DNA from: Pseudomonas sp. Irchel s3b2
GTDB taxonomy: Bacteria; Pseudomonadota; Gammaproteobacteria; Pseudomonadales; Pseudomonadaceae
DNA: 64,000 nt
Reading direction: 5' to 3'
Assembly (NCBI RefSeq): GCF_900187445.1
Contig: NZ_FYEB01000005.1
Span: forward strand, 62,001-126,000
The notes below the pieces were generated by a model. That model ran no database searches. It was not told the DNA's origin and was given only the letters and a program-made list of their open reading frames with translations. Shown in pieces: positions 44,796 through 53,664 of this stretch. Made by a program: the position numbers and the translations under genes. The first letter of the stretch is position 1. Every line of letters starts with the position of its first letter.

Positions 44796-46031
44796 ATGAC
44801 CGGCTCAAAGCTCTTCAAACCGCTTCGTTTGCCTAACGGCACGGTGATTCCAAACCGAATCGCCAAGGCTGCCATGGAGGAGAATCTTGCCAATGAGGAT
44901 CACGCTCCAGGGGAAGCGCTGGTTAAGCTCTATCGGCGTTGGGCGGAGGGTGGTGCCGGCCTGATCATCACTGGCAACGTCATGGTTGATCGCCACGCCT
45001 TGACCGGACCGGCTGGCGTGGTGCTTGAGGACGATCGAAACCTGGGCCAATTCAGGCTATGGGCCGATGCTTGCCGCAGTCGCGGAGCCCAGGCCTGGAT
45101 GCAAATCAATCATCCCGGACGGCAGCTATTGGCTTCCATGGGGCAATCGGCACGGGGCCCCTCCGCGGTGGCTGTCGACATTCCCGGACTATCAAAGGCC
45201 TTTGTGCCGCCCAGAGCCTTGAATGAGCAGGAGATCGAAGAGCTGATCGAGCGCTATACCCAGGCTGCAGTGCTGGCTGAGCGTGCCGGATTCACCGGCG
45301 TGGAGATTCATGCAGCGCATGGTTACCTGTTCAGCCAGTTCCTTTCGCCCTTGACCAACCGGCGTAGCGACCGCTGGGGTGGCAGTCTGGAAAATCGTGC
45401 GCAAATTCTCTTGCGAACCATCGACGCAATACGCCTGCGAGTAGCACCGATCTTTTGCGTCGCGGTGAAGCTCAATTCCGCGGACTTTCAGCGCGGTGGT
45501 TTCGATGCCGAGGATGCGGCTCGGGTGGTGGAAATGCTCAACGCCAAGGCGGTCGACCTGGTCGAGTTGTCCGGTGGCAGCTATGAAAGCCCGGCGATGC
45601 AGGGGCAAACCCGCGATGGCAGCCGCTTGGCTCGAGAAGCGTATTTTCTCGAGTGCGCGGAAAAAATAGGAGAAATAGCGCGTATGCCGCTGATGGTCAC
45701 CGGCGGCGTGCGCAGAAAGGAGGTCGCGGAGCGAGTGGTGAGCGGCTCGGTGTCGATGGTGGGCCTTGCCACTGCGCTGGCAATCGAGCCGACCCTGCCA
45801 AGCCAGTGGATGGCAGGTCAGGACACCGAAGTGGAGCCCATCGTCGTCCGCTGGAAGAATAAGGCGCTGGCATCGCTTGCAGTGGCCTCGGTGATCAAGA
45901 AGCAACTCGGCTTGTTGAGCCAAGGCAAACAGACAAAACCCAGGACGTCGCCACTCATGGCATTGATCGGCAATCAGCTGAAGTCTCGTCGCCAGGCGAA
46001 GAACTATCGGCAATGGATTGGCCGGGCTTAG
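44796..46031 (+). CDS. Old yellow enzyme family oxidoreductase (NADH:flavin oxidoreductase)
   Basis: A 411-aa TIM-barrel FMN enzyme: LFKPLRLPNGTVIPNRIAKA at the start, QINHPGRQ, EIHAAHGYLFSQFLSPLTNR with the His pair that binds the carbonyl substrate, and LMVTGGVRRKEVAE near the FMN phosphate. It lacks the C-terminal FeS/FAD part of 2,4-dienoyl-CoA reductase, so it is a simple OYE-type ene reductase. It may reduce an unsaturated pathway intermediate. It is divergent from TetR1 across the operator region. Confidence 0.82.
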   Translation: MTGSKLFKPLRLPNGTVIPNRIAKAAMEENLANEDHAPGEALVKLYRRWAEGGAGLIITGNVMVDRHALTGPAGVVLEDDRNLGQFRLWADACRSRGAQAWMQINHPGRQLLASMGQSARGPSAVAVDIPGLSKAFVPPRALNEQEIEELIERYTQAAVLAERAGFTGVEIHAAHGYLFSQFLSPLTNRRSDRWGGSLENRAQILLRTIDAIRLRVAPIFCVAVKLNSADFQRGGFDAEDAARVVEMLNAKAVDLVELSGGSYESPAMQGQTRDGSRLAREAYFLECAEKIGEIARMPLMVTGGVRRKEVAERVVSGSVSMVGLATALAIEPTLPSQWMAGQDTEVEPIVVRWKNKALASLAVASVIKKQLGLLSQGKQTKPRTSPLMALIGNQLKSRRQAKNYRQWIGRA

Positions 46032-46053
46032 CCGGCCGAGGATGACATCAGGA

Positions 46054-46698
46054 CTAGGGTAGCGGCTTATCGGCGATTTTCTTGGCTTTGGCAGGTGTTA
46101 CGCCCAGAGCCTTGAGAATCATCTCGGCGACCCGCTGGTCGTGCTCCGCCACCACGCGCCCTTCGACAACCGAGCGCATGGCGCCGGTTGTGCACGATAC
46201 GACCATGTCCAGGGCGATCCCTTCGTCCTCGTAAGCGAAAGTGCCCGCACGCAGACCATCACGCAAGTCGCCCAGCACATGGGCAGCCAAGCGCGAACGC
46301 ATGGCCTGATCGGAATGGATGATGCGCAGCAGTGCGTTGGCCCATTGATGGTCGTACGCAGCCCGGCATACGAACATGCGCACGCCAATCGAAAGCCGCT
46401 GTGCGCCGCAGCGCACGTCCGAACTCAGGGCGGAAATGGCATCGGAGAACTCGCTCGCCATGGCGATGCCAACCGCCTCGAGTACTTCGTCGCGCGTTCG
46501 AAAATAGTTGTAGATGGTGCCGTTGGATACTGCGGCCTCCGAGGCGACATCAAGCAGTGCAATCTCCCCCACTTCCTTACGTGCGACAAGACGCAATGCC
46601 GCATCCACCAGGCCGCGACGGGTGCGTTCACGCTTCTTGTGGCCCCGAGTGAGAGGCTCTTGCTCAGTTGCTTCTGAAGGAAAAGTGGGGGAAGGCAT
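46054..46698 (-). CDS. TetR-family repressor 2
   Basis: A 214-aa TetR protein: RRGLVDAALRLVARKEVGEI followed by LDVASEAAVSNGTIYNYFRT form the DNA-binding helices. It starts 2 bp after the stop of the hydroxylase gene on the same strand, so they are co-transcribed. It probably autoregulates the hydroxylase unit; a candidate inverted repeat lies upstream of the hydroxylase. Confidence 0.84.
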   Translation of the reverse strand: MPSPTFPSEATEQEPLTRGHKKRERTRRGLVDAALRLVARKEVGEIALLDVASEAAVSNGTIYNYFRTRDEVLEAVGIAMASEFSDAISALSSDVRCGAQRLSIGVRMFVCRAAYDHQWANALLRIIHSDQAMRSRLAAHVLGDLRDGLRAGTFAYEDEGIALDMVVSCTTGAMRSVVEGRVVAEHDQRVAEMILKALGVTPAKAKKIADKPLP

Positions 46699-46700
46699 CT

Positions 46701-48359
46701 TCAGGCTCTTAATCGAGGAGGTTCATTGAGGGTAATGGAAACGCTATCGGCAGTGGAATCGGCGCTCCCCATCAGCATCAGGCAGTCTCGAACCAGGCTG
46801 CCTGCATCGAAGCCGGGAGCGTGGTGCATAATGATACGGTCGGGGCGGATCGCGACGAGTGTGCCTTTGGCAGCCAGCGGCAGGATGTCATGGTTCAGGT
46901 CTTCAATGAAGTCGCAAGCGCCGTCGGAGCGCTGACCGCAGGGTCCGATCTGCAAGAAGTCACCTCCCATCTTTGTCCAGGAAAAGACCTCAGCAGTGCT
47001 CAGCAGTGACAATGGGTCAACACCAAATCCAACCAGGGTCAGGTTGTGTCCAAGAGCATCGTCGCTCAGTTGGATCTGCTGTTGCGTGTTGCGAACCCAG
47101 GCCTGGGGAAACAGACTGCCACGGACCAGCTTGTCGCCATGACGGTGCTGCACGAACAGGCCGTTTTTGAAGATATTCTTCGGCTTGATATCCAGTTGCT
47201 CGAAGTACCTTCTGGTAGCGGGAGTCAACGCCAGCGTGCGCATCAGGCCATGGACGAAGAAAGCTGCGATCTTGTTTCTGGGCATCACCAGGCGGCCCAT
47301 GAGTTTCGCCAGATTGATCATCGCCTGGGCATGGGGGCGGCGCTCTACGTCATAGCTATCGAGTACTGAAGGCGAGGCTTGGCCGTGAAGGACCCAGGCC
47401 AGTTTCCAGGCAAGGTTGGCGCCATCTCGAAGTCCCGCTACGAGACCCTGTCCAACAAAGGGAGGGGTGATGTGGGCGGCATCACCTGCAAGGAAGACTC
47501 GCCCCTGGCTGAATTTGTTGCAGCAGCGCGCGTGGAATCGATACACCGCCTTGCGCTCGATTTCCAGCTCCTGCGGATTGACCCATGGCGCGATCAGCCG
47601 GGCGATGCTTTCCGGGCTTTCCAGCTCTTCCCGGGATTCGCCTGGGTGCAGCATGAACTCCCAACGCTCCCTTCCGCCGGGCGCGGGCATGTGCGGCGTT
47701 GGGCGCTGTGGATCACAGAGAAACTCAACGTGATCAATGGCTGACTTGTGCCGGTTCCTGGCATCGACAATCAGCCAATCCTCTGCATAGGTCTGCCCTT
47801 CGAATTCCTGGCCAATCAAGGCCCTGACCTTGGAGCTTGCACCATCCGCACCGACCAGATATCGGGCGCGAATGAAATGCAGATGGCCGTCCTGGTCCCG
47901 GACGGAGGCGACGACACAATCCGATTCCTCGACCAGATTCTCGAGCTCGAATCCACCCAGGCTGGTCACTGACTGCAGCCCAGAGACCTGTTTACGCATC
48001 GCGTGTTCGAGGTCGGGTTGATAGAAAGTCACCAGTTTGGGGTGGCCGTCGATGCACCCGGCGGTATTGGCCCGACTGAATTGCCCGAGGACCGGGGAGT
48101 GCATCTTCACTTCAGGGATAACGATCTTCTCGAAAGCATCTTCCGACAATCCGGCGAGTTGCAGGATGCGAAGCGCCTCGTTGTCCAGAGCGATGGCGCG
48201 GGGCATTAGCAAGACCTCATGGGTCTTGTCCAATACCAGTGTCTTCATCCCATAGCGGCCGAGCAGCGCCGCGATTGTCGCCCCTACCGGACCGTTACCG
48301 ACGACCAGCACATCGACGGCGGTGGGAGGCAGTTCCGTACCTTTCTTGTTGTTGTTCAT
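46701..48359 (-). CDS. FAD-dependent aromatic hydroxylase (MhpA/PheA-like)
   Basis: A 552-aa flavoprotein monooxygenase of the class A group. The FAD motif VVGNGPVGATIAALL is near 20, a DG fingerprint appears as RYLVGADGASSKVRALIG, and GRVFLAGDAAHITPPFVGQG followed by GLRDGANLAWKLAW is typical of MhpA (3-hydroxyphenylpropionate hydroxylase). A thioredoxin-like C-terminal domain completes it. It hydroxylates a phenolic ring with NAD(P)H and O2, giving the diol for the extradiol dioxygenase. It sits ahead of TetR2 in a two-gene unit. Confidence 0.83.
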   Translation of the reverse strand: MNNNKKGTELPPTAVDVLVVGNGPVGATIAALLGRYGMKTLVLDKTHEVLLMPRAIALDNEALRILQLAGLSEDAFEKIVIPEVKMHSPVLGQFSRANTAGCIDGHPKLVTFYQPDLEHAMRKQVSGLQSVTSLGGFELENLVEESDCVVASVRDQDGHLHFIRARYLVGADGASSKVRALIGQEFEGQTYAEDWLIVDARNRHKSAIDHVEFLCDPQRPTPHMPAPGGRERWEFMLHPGESREELESPESIARLIAPWVNPQELEIERKAVYRFHARCCNKFSQGRVFLAGDAAHITPPFVGQGLVAGLRDGANLAWKLAWVLHGQASPSVLDSYDVERRPHAQAMINLAKLMGRLVMPRNKIAAFFVHGLMRTLALTPATRRYFEQLDIKPKNIFKNGLFVQHRHGDKLVRGSLFPQAWVRNTQQQIQLSDDALGHNLTLVGFGVDPLSLLSTAEVFSWTKMGGDFLQIGPCGQRSDGACDFIEDLNHDILPLAAKGTLVAIRPDRIIMHHAPGFDAGSLVRDCLMLMGSADSTADSVSITLNEPPRLRA

Positions 48360-48428
48360 CTCGAGCCCTTGTTGTGATTGGAGTCGTGAGACGTGGAGTT
48401 CTCATTCTCAGGCAAGGTGAAGGTAAGC

Positions 48429-48452
48429 AATATTGAGATATTTTTCAATATT
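48429..48452. promoter_or_regulatory. Inverted repeat upstream of the hydroxylase
   Basis: AATATTGA, eight bases, then TCAATATT, 70-93 bp upstream of the hydroxylase start, in an AT-rich stretch. It may be the operator of TetR2; this is inferred from position only. Confidence 0.4.
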
Positions 48453-48635
48453 GATATTTTTGTCATTAGTTTTTTGGGATCATTACCGCACAGTGGTGAG
48501 GCCATGTGGGCTGTGTCGAGTGCCAGTTTCCGACCGGTGAGGCTTGGCTTCTGAGCCGATCAGCGTTGTTATTGGAGTGACCTCGTGCCATGCCTCACGG
48601 GGGCACACCCATGTTTTAGTCTTCAGGAATCCAAC

Positions 48636-51533
48636 GTGGCGCGTCCGCAGCCCCATCCGAACCCAGTCCAGCTCTGCTTCGTCGAGTTCGAACTCGACGA
48701 AGCCAACGCCTGCTTGTTACGTAACGGAGAAGCTGTGGCGTTGGCACCAACGCCCTTCACTCTGCTGTGCGCACTTGCACGCCAACCAGGATCGCTGGTG
48801 ACCAAGGATGCCTTGCTCGATGCCGTGTGGGGACATCGGTTCGTCAGCGATTCAGTGCTGAAGACGGCCATCAGCGATCTGCGCAAGGTGCTGGGCGACG
48901 ACTCCAGGCAGCCTCGCTTCATCGAGACTGTGTCGCGGCGCGGCTATCGCTTTATCGCCGCGCCCTCCCCTGGCCCTTCGATGCCGTCGGCATCCGCGAC
49001 GGTGCCAGCGGCCGATGCGTATCCGTCGCCGCCATTCATTGGTCGCACCGACAAGCTCTCAAGACTGCAGCGGGCGTGGGAGCGGGCTTACGGCGGGCAA
49101 CGTGCAGTGGTCTGGCTTGCCGGAGAACCGGGGATTGGCAAGACCACGTTGATCGAGCATTTCCTCGCCAGCCTTGGCGACATCGCCTGCGCACGCGGCC
49201 ATTGCGTGGAGCACTACGGCACCGGCGAGCCGTACCTGCCGGTGCTGGAAGCGTTGGCCGATCTGTGCCGCAGCGACCCCGCCCTGCCGACGCTGATGCG
49301 CGCCGTGGCGCCGACCTGGCTGCTGCAACTGCCGTGGCTGAACACCGCGCAAGAGCGAGATGCGTTGCGGCGCGAGCTTGCCGGCATCGGTCCGGATCGC
49401 ATGTTGCGGGAAATGGGTGAACTGCTGGACCGCTACACCGAGCAACGGCCGCTGTTGCTGATAACCGAAGACCTGCATTGGAGCGATCGGGCGACGGTCC
49501 AGCTCATCGACTATGTGGCGCGGCGACGTGGCCGCACGCGGCTTATGTGGCTGGCGAGCTTCCGCGTCGCCGAGGTGGTGGCGCTCGATCACCCGCTCAA
49601 CTCGTTGCGCCACGAACTGCGCCTGCAACGTCTGTGCGAGGAAGTGGTGCTCGATCCATTCTCGGAAACCGAAGTCGCTGACTATGTCGCGCTGCGTTCG
49701 GCCTCGCTGTCGCGCGATGAAGACTTCGTGCGTGCCCTGCACGAACGCACCGACGGTGTGCCGCTGTTCGTGTCGTCAGTCATCAGTGAGGTGATGGACA
49801 CCACGGACGACGACGCCACCATCGAGGCCCGGCTGGCGGGAATGGCGGTTCCCGAAAACCTCGCGGCCATCATTGATCACTACATCACCAAGCTTGGGCC
49901 TGAGCAGCGTGCGCTGCTCTCGGCGGCAGCGGTATGCGGAGTCGAATTCCGGGTCGAGACGGTTTCGCTGGCTCTCGAGCGCGACCTCGCTTCTGTGGCC
50001 GACAGCTGTGAGGAACTGGTGCGCGAGCAGGTATGGCTGACGCGGTCACGGGCCGCCGAACTTGAAGAAACGATGGAGCTACCCTACTCGTTCCGGCATG
50101 CCCTCTTCCGCCAGGTACTGTACGACCGCACGCCGCGCTCATTGCGCACCCACCTTCATCGCCAGGTTGGCGCTGCGCTCGAACGCGAGCGCACGGCCGG
50201 CGTGCCGGTTGCTGCCTCGGAGCTGGCGACGCACTTCGACCGGGCCCGGCAGCCGATGACCGCGCTACGCTACTACGCCGAGGCCGCGGAAGCCGCGCTG
50301 CTGCACTTCAGCCCGGCCTTGTGCATCGGCCTCACTGAGCGCGCGATGGTCCTGCTGCGCCAAGCGCCAGAAGGGATAGAGCGCGATACGCTCGAAATCA
50401 CCTTGGCCACGCTGCAGGGCGTGTCGGCTTTCCACACACTCGGTGTCGGCAGCGAAGCCAGGAACGCGTTCGAACGCGCCTACACGTTGCTAGCGGATGT
50501 ACCCGAGCATCCGATGCGCGGTCGCCTGCTGCATGGGTTCGGCTATCTGCTCGGTCTGCGCGGCGACTATACGCAGGCGCTGGCGGTAGCGGAACGCGCC
50601 GAAGCCCTCTCGTCGGAGGCGAACGATCCAGCGCTCATGCTGGTGGCGTGCATCGTGCAGGGCGAGGTGCATCATCTCCAGGGGCGCACGCAGGCGACCC
50701 GCCGATGGCTGGAGCGCGCACTCGCAATCGCCGAGCCGCTAGACATCGGGGCGAACGAGATCTTTGCGGCCGATCCTCAGGTCATGCTGCACGGTATGTT
50801 AGCCATAGAACTTGTGCGTTCTGGCCTGGTTGAGCAAGGCCGCGCTCACATGCAGCAGGCGCGGACCCGCGCACAAACACTTCGCCAGCCTATGACCTGG
50901 TTGGTCGCCACCTGGCAGGAGGTGTTGATCGAGGTGCGGATGGGAAACCCGCTGCGGGTGGCAGCGCTGGCTGACGACATGCAGACATTGGTCGATGAGT
51001 ATTCGCTCGCGCTGGGGCGCACGGCTTGCCGCTGGTGGCGCGGCTGGGCCAACGCGCGCAACGGCGCGCCGCGCGATGGCTACCGCAGCATCCGCGAGGC
51101 CTACGACGAACACAGCGGACTCGGCATGCGCTCCGGTGCCAGCGAGGTGCTCGGCTATGCCGCCGAGGCGTTGCTGCTGGCGGGTGATTGCGACGCTGCG
51201 CAAGTCGAGCTACAGGAAGCCCTACGGGTGGGGGAAGAACTGGGCGAGCGCGTGTACCTGCCGCAACTGTTGCTGCTGGAAGCATCGATTGCGCGGATGC
51301 AGGGCCGGATCGATGCCGGCAGCATCGCCGTGCGGCGTGCGGTTGAGGAGGCTCGCATCCAGGAAGCACCGTGGCTGGAACTGCAGGCGCTGGTAGAACT
51401 GTGTGAGCAATACGACGCCACGACCGAGGACCGCCAAGCCCTGGCGGCGCTGGTTGACCAGTTGCCCGAAACAGATGGAACCGAGCTGGTGAAACAAGCG
51501 CGCTCGCTGCTTCAGGTTGCAAAGTCTGATTGA
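48636..51533 (+). CDS. Winged-helix / AAA-ATPase / TPR signal-transduction regulator
   Basis: A 965-aa regulator. Residues about 10-105 are an OmpR-type winged helix (VEFELDEANACLLRNGEAVA, LSDSVLKTAI-like wing, DDSRQPRFIETVSRRGYRFI). From about 130 comes an ATPase domain with Walker A WLAGEPGIGKTTLIEHFL and Walker B PLLLITEDLHWSD, and a C-terminal half of TPR-like repeats to the end. This STAND-like layout senses a ligand and binds DNA. GTG 48636 (after CAGGAA) is chosen over ATG 48585, which lacks a ribosome site. It lies upstream of an RND efflux operon it may control. Codons are GC-rich. Confidence 0.8.
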   Translation: MARPQPHPNPVQLCFVEFELDEANACLLRNGEAVALAPTPFTLLCALARQPGSLVTKDALLDAVWGHRFVSDSVLKTAISDLRKVLGDDSRQPRFIETVSRRGYRFIAAPSPGPSMPSASATVPAADAYPSPPFIGRTDKLSRLQRAWERAYGGQRAVVWLAGEPGIGKTTLIEHFLASLGDIACARGHCVEHYGTGEPYLPVLEALADLCRSDPALPTLMRAVAPTWLLQLPWLNTAQERDALRRELAGIGPDRMLREMGELLDRYTEQRPLLLITEDLHWSDRATVQLIDYVARRRGRTRLMWLASFRVAEVVALDHPLNSLRHELRLQRLCEEVVLDPFSETEVADYVALRSASLSRDEDFVRALHERTDGVPLFVSSVISEVMDTTDDDATIEARLAGMAVPENLAAIIDHYITKLGPEQRALLSAAAVCGVEFRVETVSLALERDLASVADSCEELVREQVWLTRSRAAELEETMELPYSFRHALFRQVLYDRTPRSLRTHLHRQVGAALERERTAGVPVAASELATHFDRARQPMTALRYYAEAAEAALLHFSPALCIGLTERAMVLLRQAPEGIERDTLEITLATLQGVSAFHTLGVGSEARNAFERAYTLLADVPEHPMRGRLLHGFGYLLGLRGDYTQALAVAERAEALSSEANDPALMLVACIVQGEVHHLQGRTQATRRWLERALAIAEPLDIGANEIFAADPQVMLHGMLAIELVRSGLVEQGRAHMQQARTRAQTLRQPMTWLVATWQEVLIEVRMGNPLRVAALADDMQTLVDEYSLALGRTACRWWRGWANARNGAPRDGYRSIREAYDEHSGLGMRSGASEVLGYAAEALLLAGDCDAAQVELQEALRVGEELGERVYLPQLLLLEASIARMQGRIDAGSIAVRRAVEEARIQEAPWLELQALVELCEQYDATTEDRQALAALVDQLPETDGTELVKQARSLLQVAKSD

Positions 51534-51534
51534 A

Positions 51535-51669
51535 AAGTTAAGGACACAGACCTGTGGGAGCGAGCCTGCTCGCGATGGCGGCGGGTCAGCCAATATTGAT
51601 GCTGAATGTACCGCCGTCATCGCGAGCAGGCTCGCTCCCACAAGTTCGCGGTGTTCAAGTCCTTAACTT
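51535..51669. repeat. REP pair with outer inverted arms
   Basis: A REP doublet (CTGTGGGAGCGAGCCTGCTC at 51552 and its inverse near 51622-51642) is framed by AAGTTAAGGAC at 51535-51545 and its inverse GTCCTTAACTT at 51659-51669. It directly follows the regulator stop codon. It shows that host-type REP elements also entered this GC-rich block. Confidence 0.7.
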
Positions 51670-51787
51670 ACCGGCATTAATTTCTGTGGGAGCGGCGCTG
51701 TCCCGACCGAAGTCTGACCTTTCGCTTACGACTCGCCCAAGGGGACGGCCTACGCTGTCGTCGAACTTTCTTGCCCCCTGGTCTGCG

Positions 51788-52003
51788 ATGAGCCTGAACC
51801 CTGAATCCAAGTACCCGAACCGCCGCTCGTACGTCGTGAAGCTGCGTAGCGATGCCACGCCCGGGGCCCTCGCGGGCCGTCTTGAAAACCTGGTCACCGG
51901 GCGTCAGCACGAGTTTTCGTCCGCCGATGAGTTGCTGGAGTCGATTGACTCGGACCTCATGTCGGCGGCCGGCGAGCACCCGACAGATGCCGACGGCGAG
52001 TGA
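51788..52003 (+). CDS. Small hypothetical protein, 71 aa
   Basis: The ORF reads MSLNPESKYPNRRSYVVKLR, continues with SDATPGALAGRLENLVTGRQ, and ends in an acidic tail (DADGE). No membrane segment. It lies 117 bp before the efflux operon on the same strand. Such small proteins occur beside regulators and RND operons, but I know no function. Moderately good codon use; no strong ribosome site seen. Confidence 0.6.
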   Translation: MSLNPESKYPNRRSYVVKLRSDATPGALAGRLENLVTGRQHEFSSADELLESIDSDLMSAAGEHPTDADGE

Positions 52004-52120
52004 CGCCTCCAACATGAATGAGTGCTCGATATGGCGACCGAACGGCGACGCTTCGCTGACGATTTCGCGCACACCGGGCCCTACGCTGATGCCACCTCGA
52101 ATCTACACGAGTCCAATCCG

Positions 52121-53635
52121 ATGCCGCGACTTCCAACCTCCCATCCGCTGATCCGCCACGCCGGGCAGACGCCCCTGCAACATGCCGAACGCCTGCTCGG
52201 CGTCGTCGTGGGCGCGGCGCTCGCCGCGTCTATCGCCCTGCTCTTGACCGGTTGTTCCACAGAGGTCGCCAAGCCGTCGGTAGACCTGCCGGGCAAGTTC
52301 GCCGCAAGCACGGCCTCCGAAATGGAACCCGAAGCCGCGTGGTGGGAGACGTTCAACGACCCGGTGTTGACGGATCTGGTGCGCCGCGCGATGCACGAGA
52401 ACCGTGACATCAAGATCGCCGCCGAGCGTGTGCGCACCGCTCGCGCCGGTGAGACGATCAGTCGCTCCTGGCTCTTTCCGAGTATCGGAATGTCCGCGTT
52501 CGGCTCCGACCGTAGCAGCGGCTACGACACTACCAAGAAGCAGGCTTATCCAGACACCAAGACTGTGGGCGCAGGCTTGGACGTCTCGTGGGAACTTGAC
52601 CTGAGTGGACGCCTGCGCGCTGGCGCGGAAGCGGCCGAAGCCGAAGCACTGGCCGCAGAGGACGGCGTGCGCGGCGTGCGCCTGCTGGTGATGAGCGACG
52701 TCGCCAGCAACTACTTCACGCTGGTCGGCGCACTGCGCCAGGCCGAAACATTACGCGCGATCTCGACGGCGCAAGACGAAACACTGCGCCTGGTTAATGC
52801 ACGCCACCGTGTAGGGTTGGCGACCTCCTTCGACGTCGAGCGTGCGCAAACCGATGCCGCATCGGCGCGCGCGCAGATCCCACCTCTGGAGACGCTGGCA
52901 GCCGTATCGCGACACCGCATCGCGGTACTGATCGGTGACCAGGCCTTTAATGCCACGAGCATCCAGCCCTCCCGTAGCAACTCGGTGGCGCCCGAAGCCC
53001 GCCAGGGCCAACCCGCCACCCTGCTACAGCGCCGGCCTGATGTATTGGCGCTGATGGCGCAGCTCGATGCCGCCAATGCACGCCGTAAACAAGCCGCGGC
53101 TGAGTGGTTCCCGCGACTGTTCCTCGGTGCATCCTACGGCCGCCAGGGCCTTGAGCTGAACGGTCTGGATCTGGGTGCCGCTCGCTTCACCAATGTGGCC
53201 GGCCTGCTCGCGATGCCGATCTTCAACGCCGGGCGCACACGCGCCATCAACGAGGTCGCCGAGAGCGGCCAGCGTGAGGCGCTACTGCGCGCCGAGGACG
53301 GCATTGTGCGCGCGCTCGAGGATGTGGAGAACGCCCTCGTCACGCAGACGCAAGAGCGTCAGCGCGCCCAGTCGTTGCGGTCGGCCACCGAGTCTGCGGA
53401 AGCAGCGCTGAGCCACGCGCAGTCGCTCTACGACAGGGGGCAGATCGACCTGTTGCCGCTGCTGGACGCGCAACGGGTGCGCTTGTCGGTGCGCCTGAGC
53501 GCCAACGACAGCAACACCCGCCTGCTGCTCGATAGCGTGCAGCTCTACAAAGCACTGGGCGGAGGCTGGCAGGTGTTCGAGCAACCCGTCACTCCCACCG
53601 CAGCCACCAAAGCCGACCGGCCACCACTTTCTTAA
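52121..53635 (+). CDS. Outer-membrane efflux lipoprotein (OprM/TolC-type)
   Basis: A 504-aa outer-membrane factor of RND pumps. The lipoprotein signal (ALAASIALLLTGC) precedes the tube-forming repeats with PEAAWWETFNDPVLTDLVRR, LRAGAEAAEAEALAAED and the second OEP half with LQRRPDVLALMAQLDAANAR and SLYDRGQIDLLPLLDAQRVR. It joins the MFP and RND proteins encoded downstream to export substrates across both membranes. The ORF could start at 52022, but ATG 52121 gives a normal signal. Operon order OMF-MFP-RND is less common than MFP-RND-OMF. Confidence 0.85.
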   Translation: MPRLPTSHPLIRHAGQTPLQHAERLLGVVVGAALAASIALLLTGCSTEVAKPSVDLPGKFAASTASEMEPEAAWWETFNDPVLTDLVRRAMHENRDIKIAAERVRTARAGETISRSWLFPSIGMSAFGSDRSSGYDTTKKQAYPDTKTVGAGLDVSWELDLSGRLRAGAEAAEAEALAAEDGVRGVRLLVMSDVASNYFTLVGALRQAETLRAISTAQDETLRLVNARHRVGLATSFDVERAQTDAASARAQIPPLETLAAVSRHRIAVLIGDQAFNATSIQPSRSNSVAPEARQGQPATLLQRRPDVLALMAQLDAANARRKQAAAEWFPRLFLGASYGRQGLELNGLDLGAARFTNVAGLLAMPIFNAGRTRAINEVAESGQREALLRAEDGIVRALEDVENALVTQTQERQRAQSLRSATESAEAALSHAQSLYDRGQIDLLPLLDAQRVRLSVRLSANDSNTRLLLDSVQLYKALGGGWQVFEQPVTPTAATKADRPPLS

Positions 53636-53664
53636 GAAACTGCCTTTTTCAAAGAGGAACCGCC

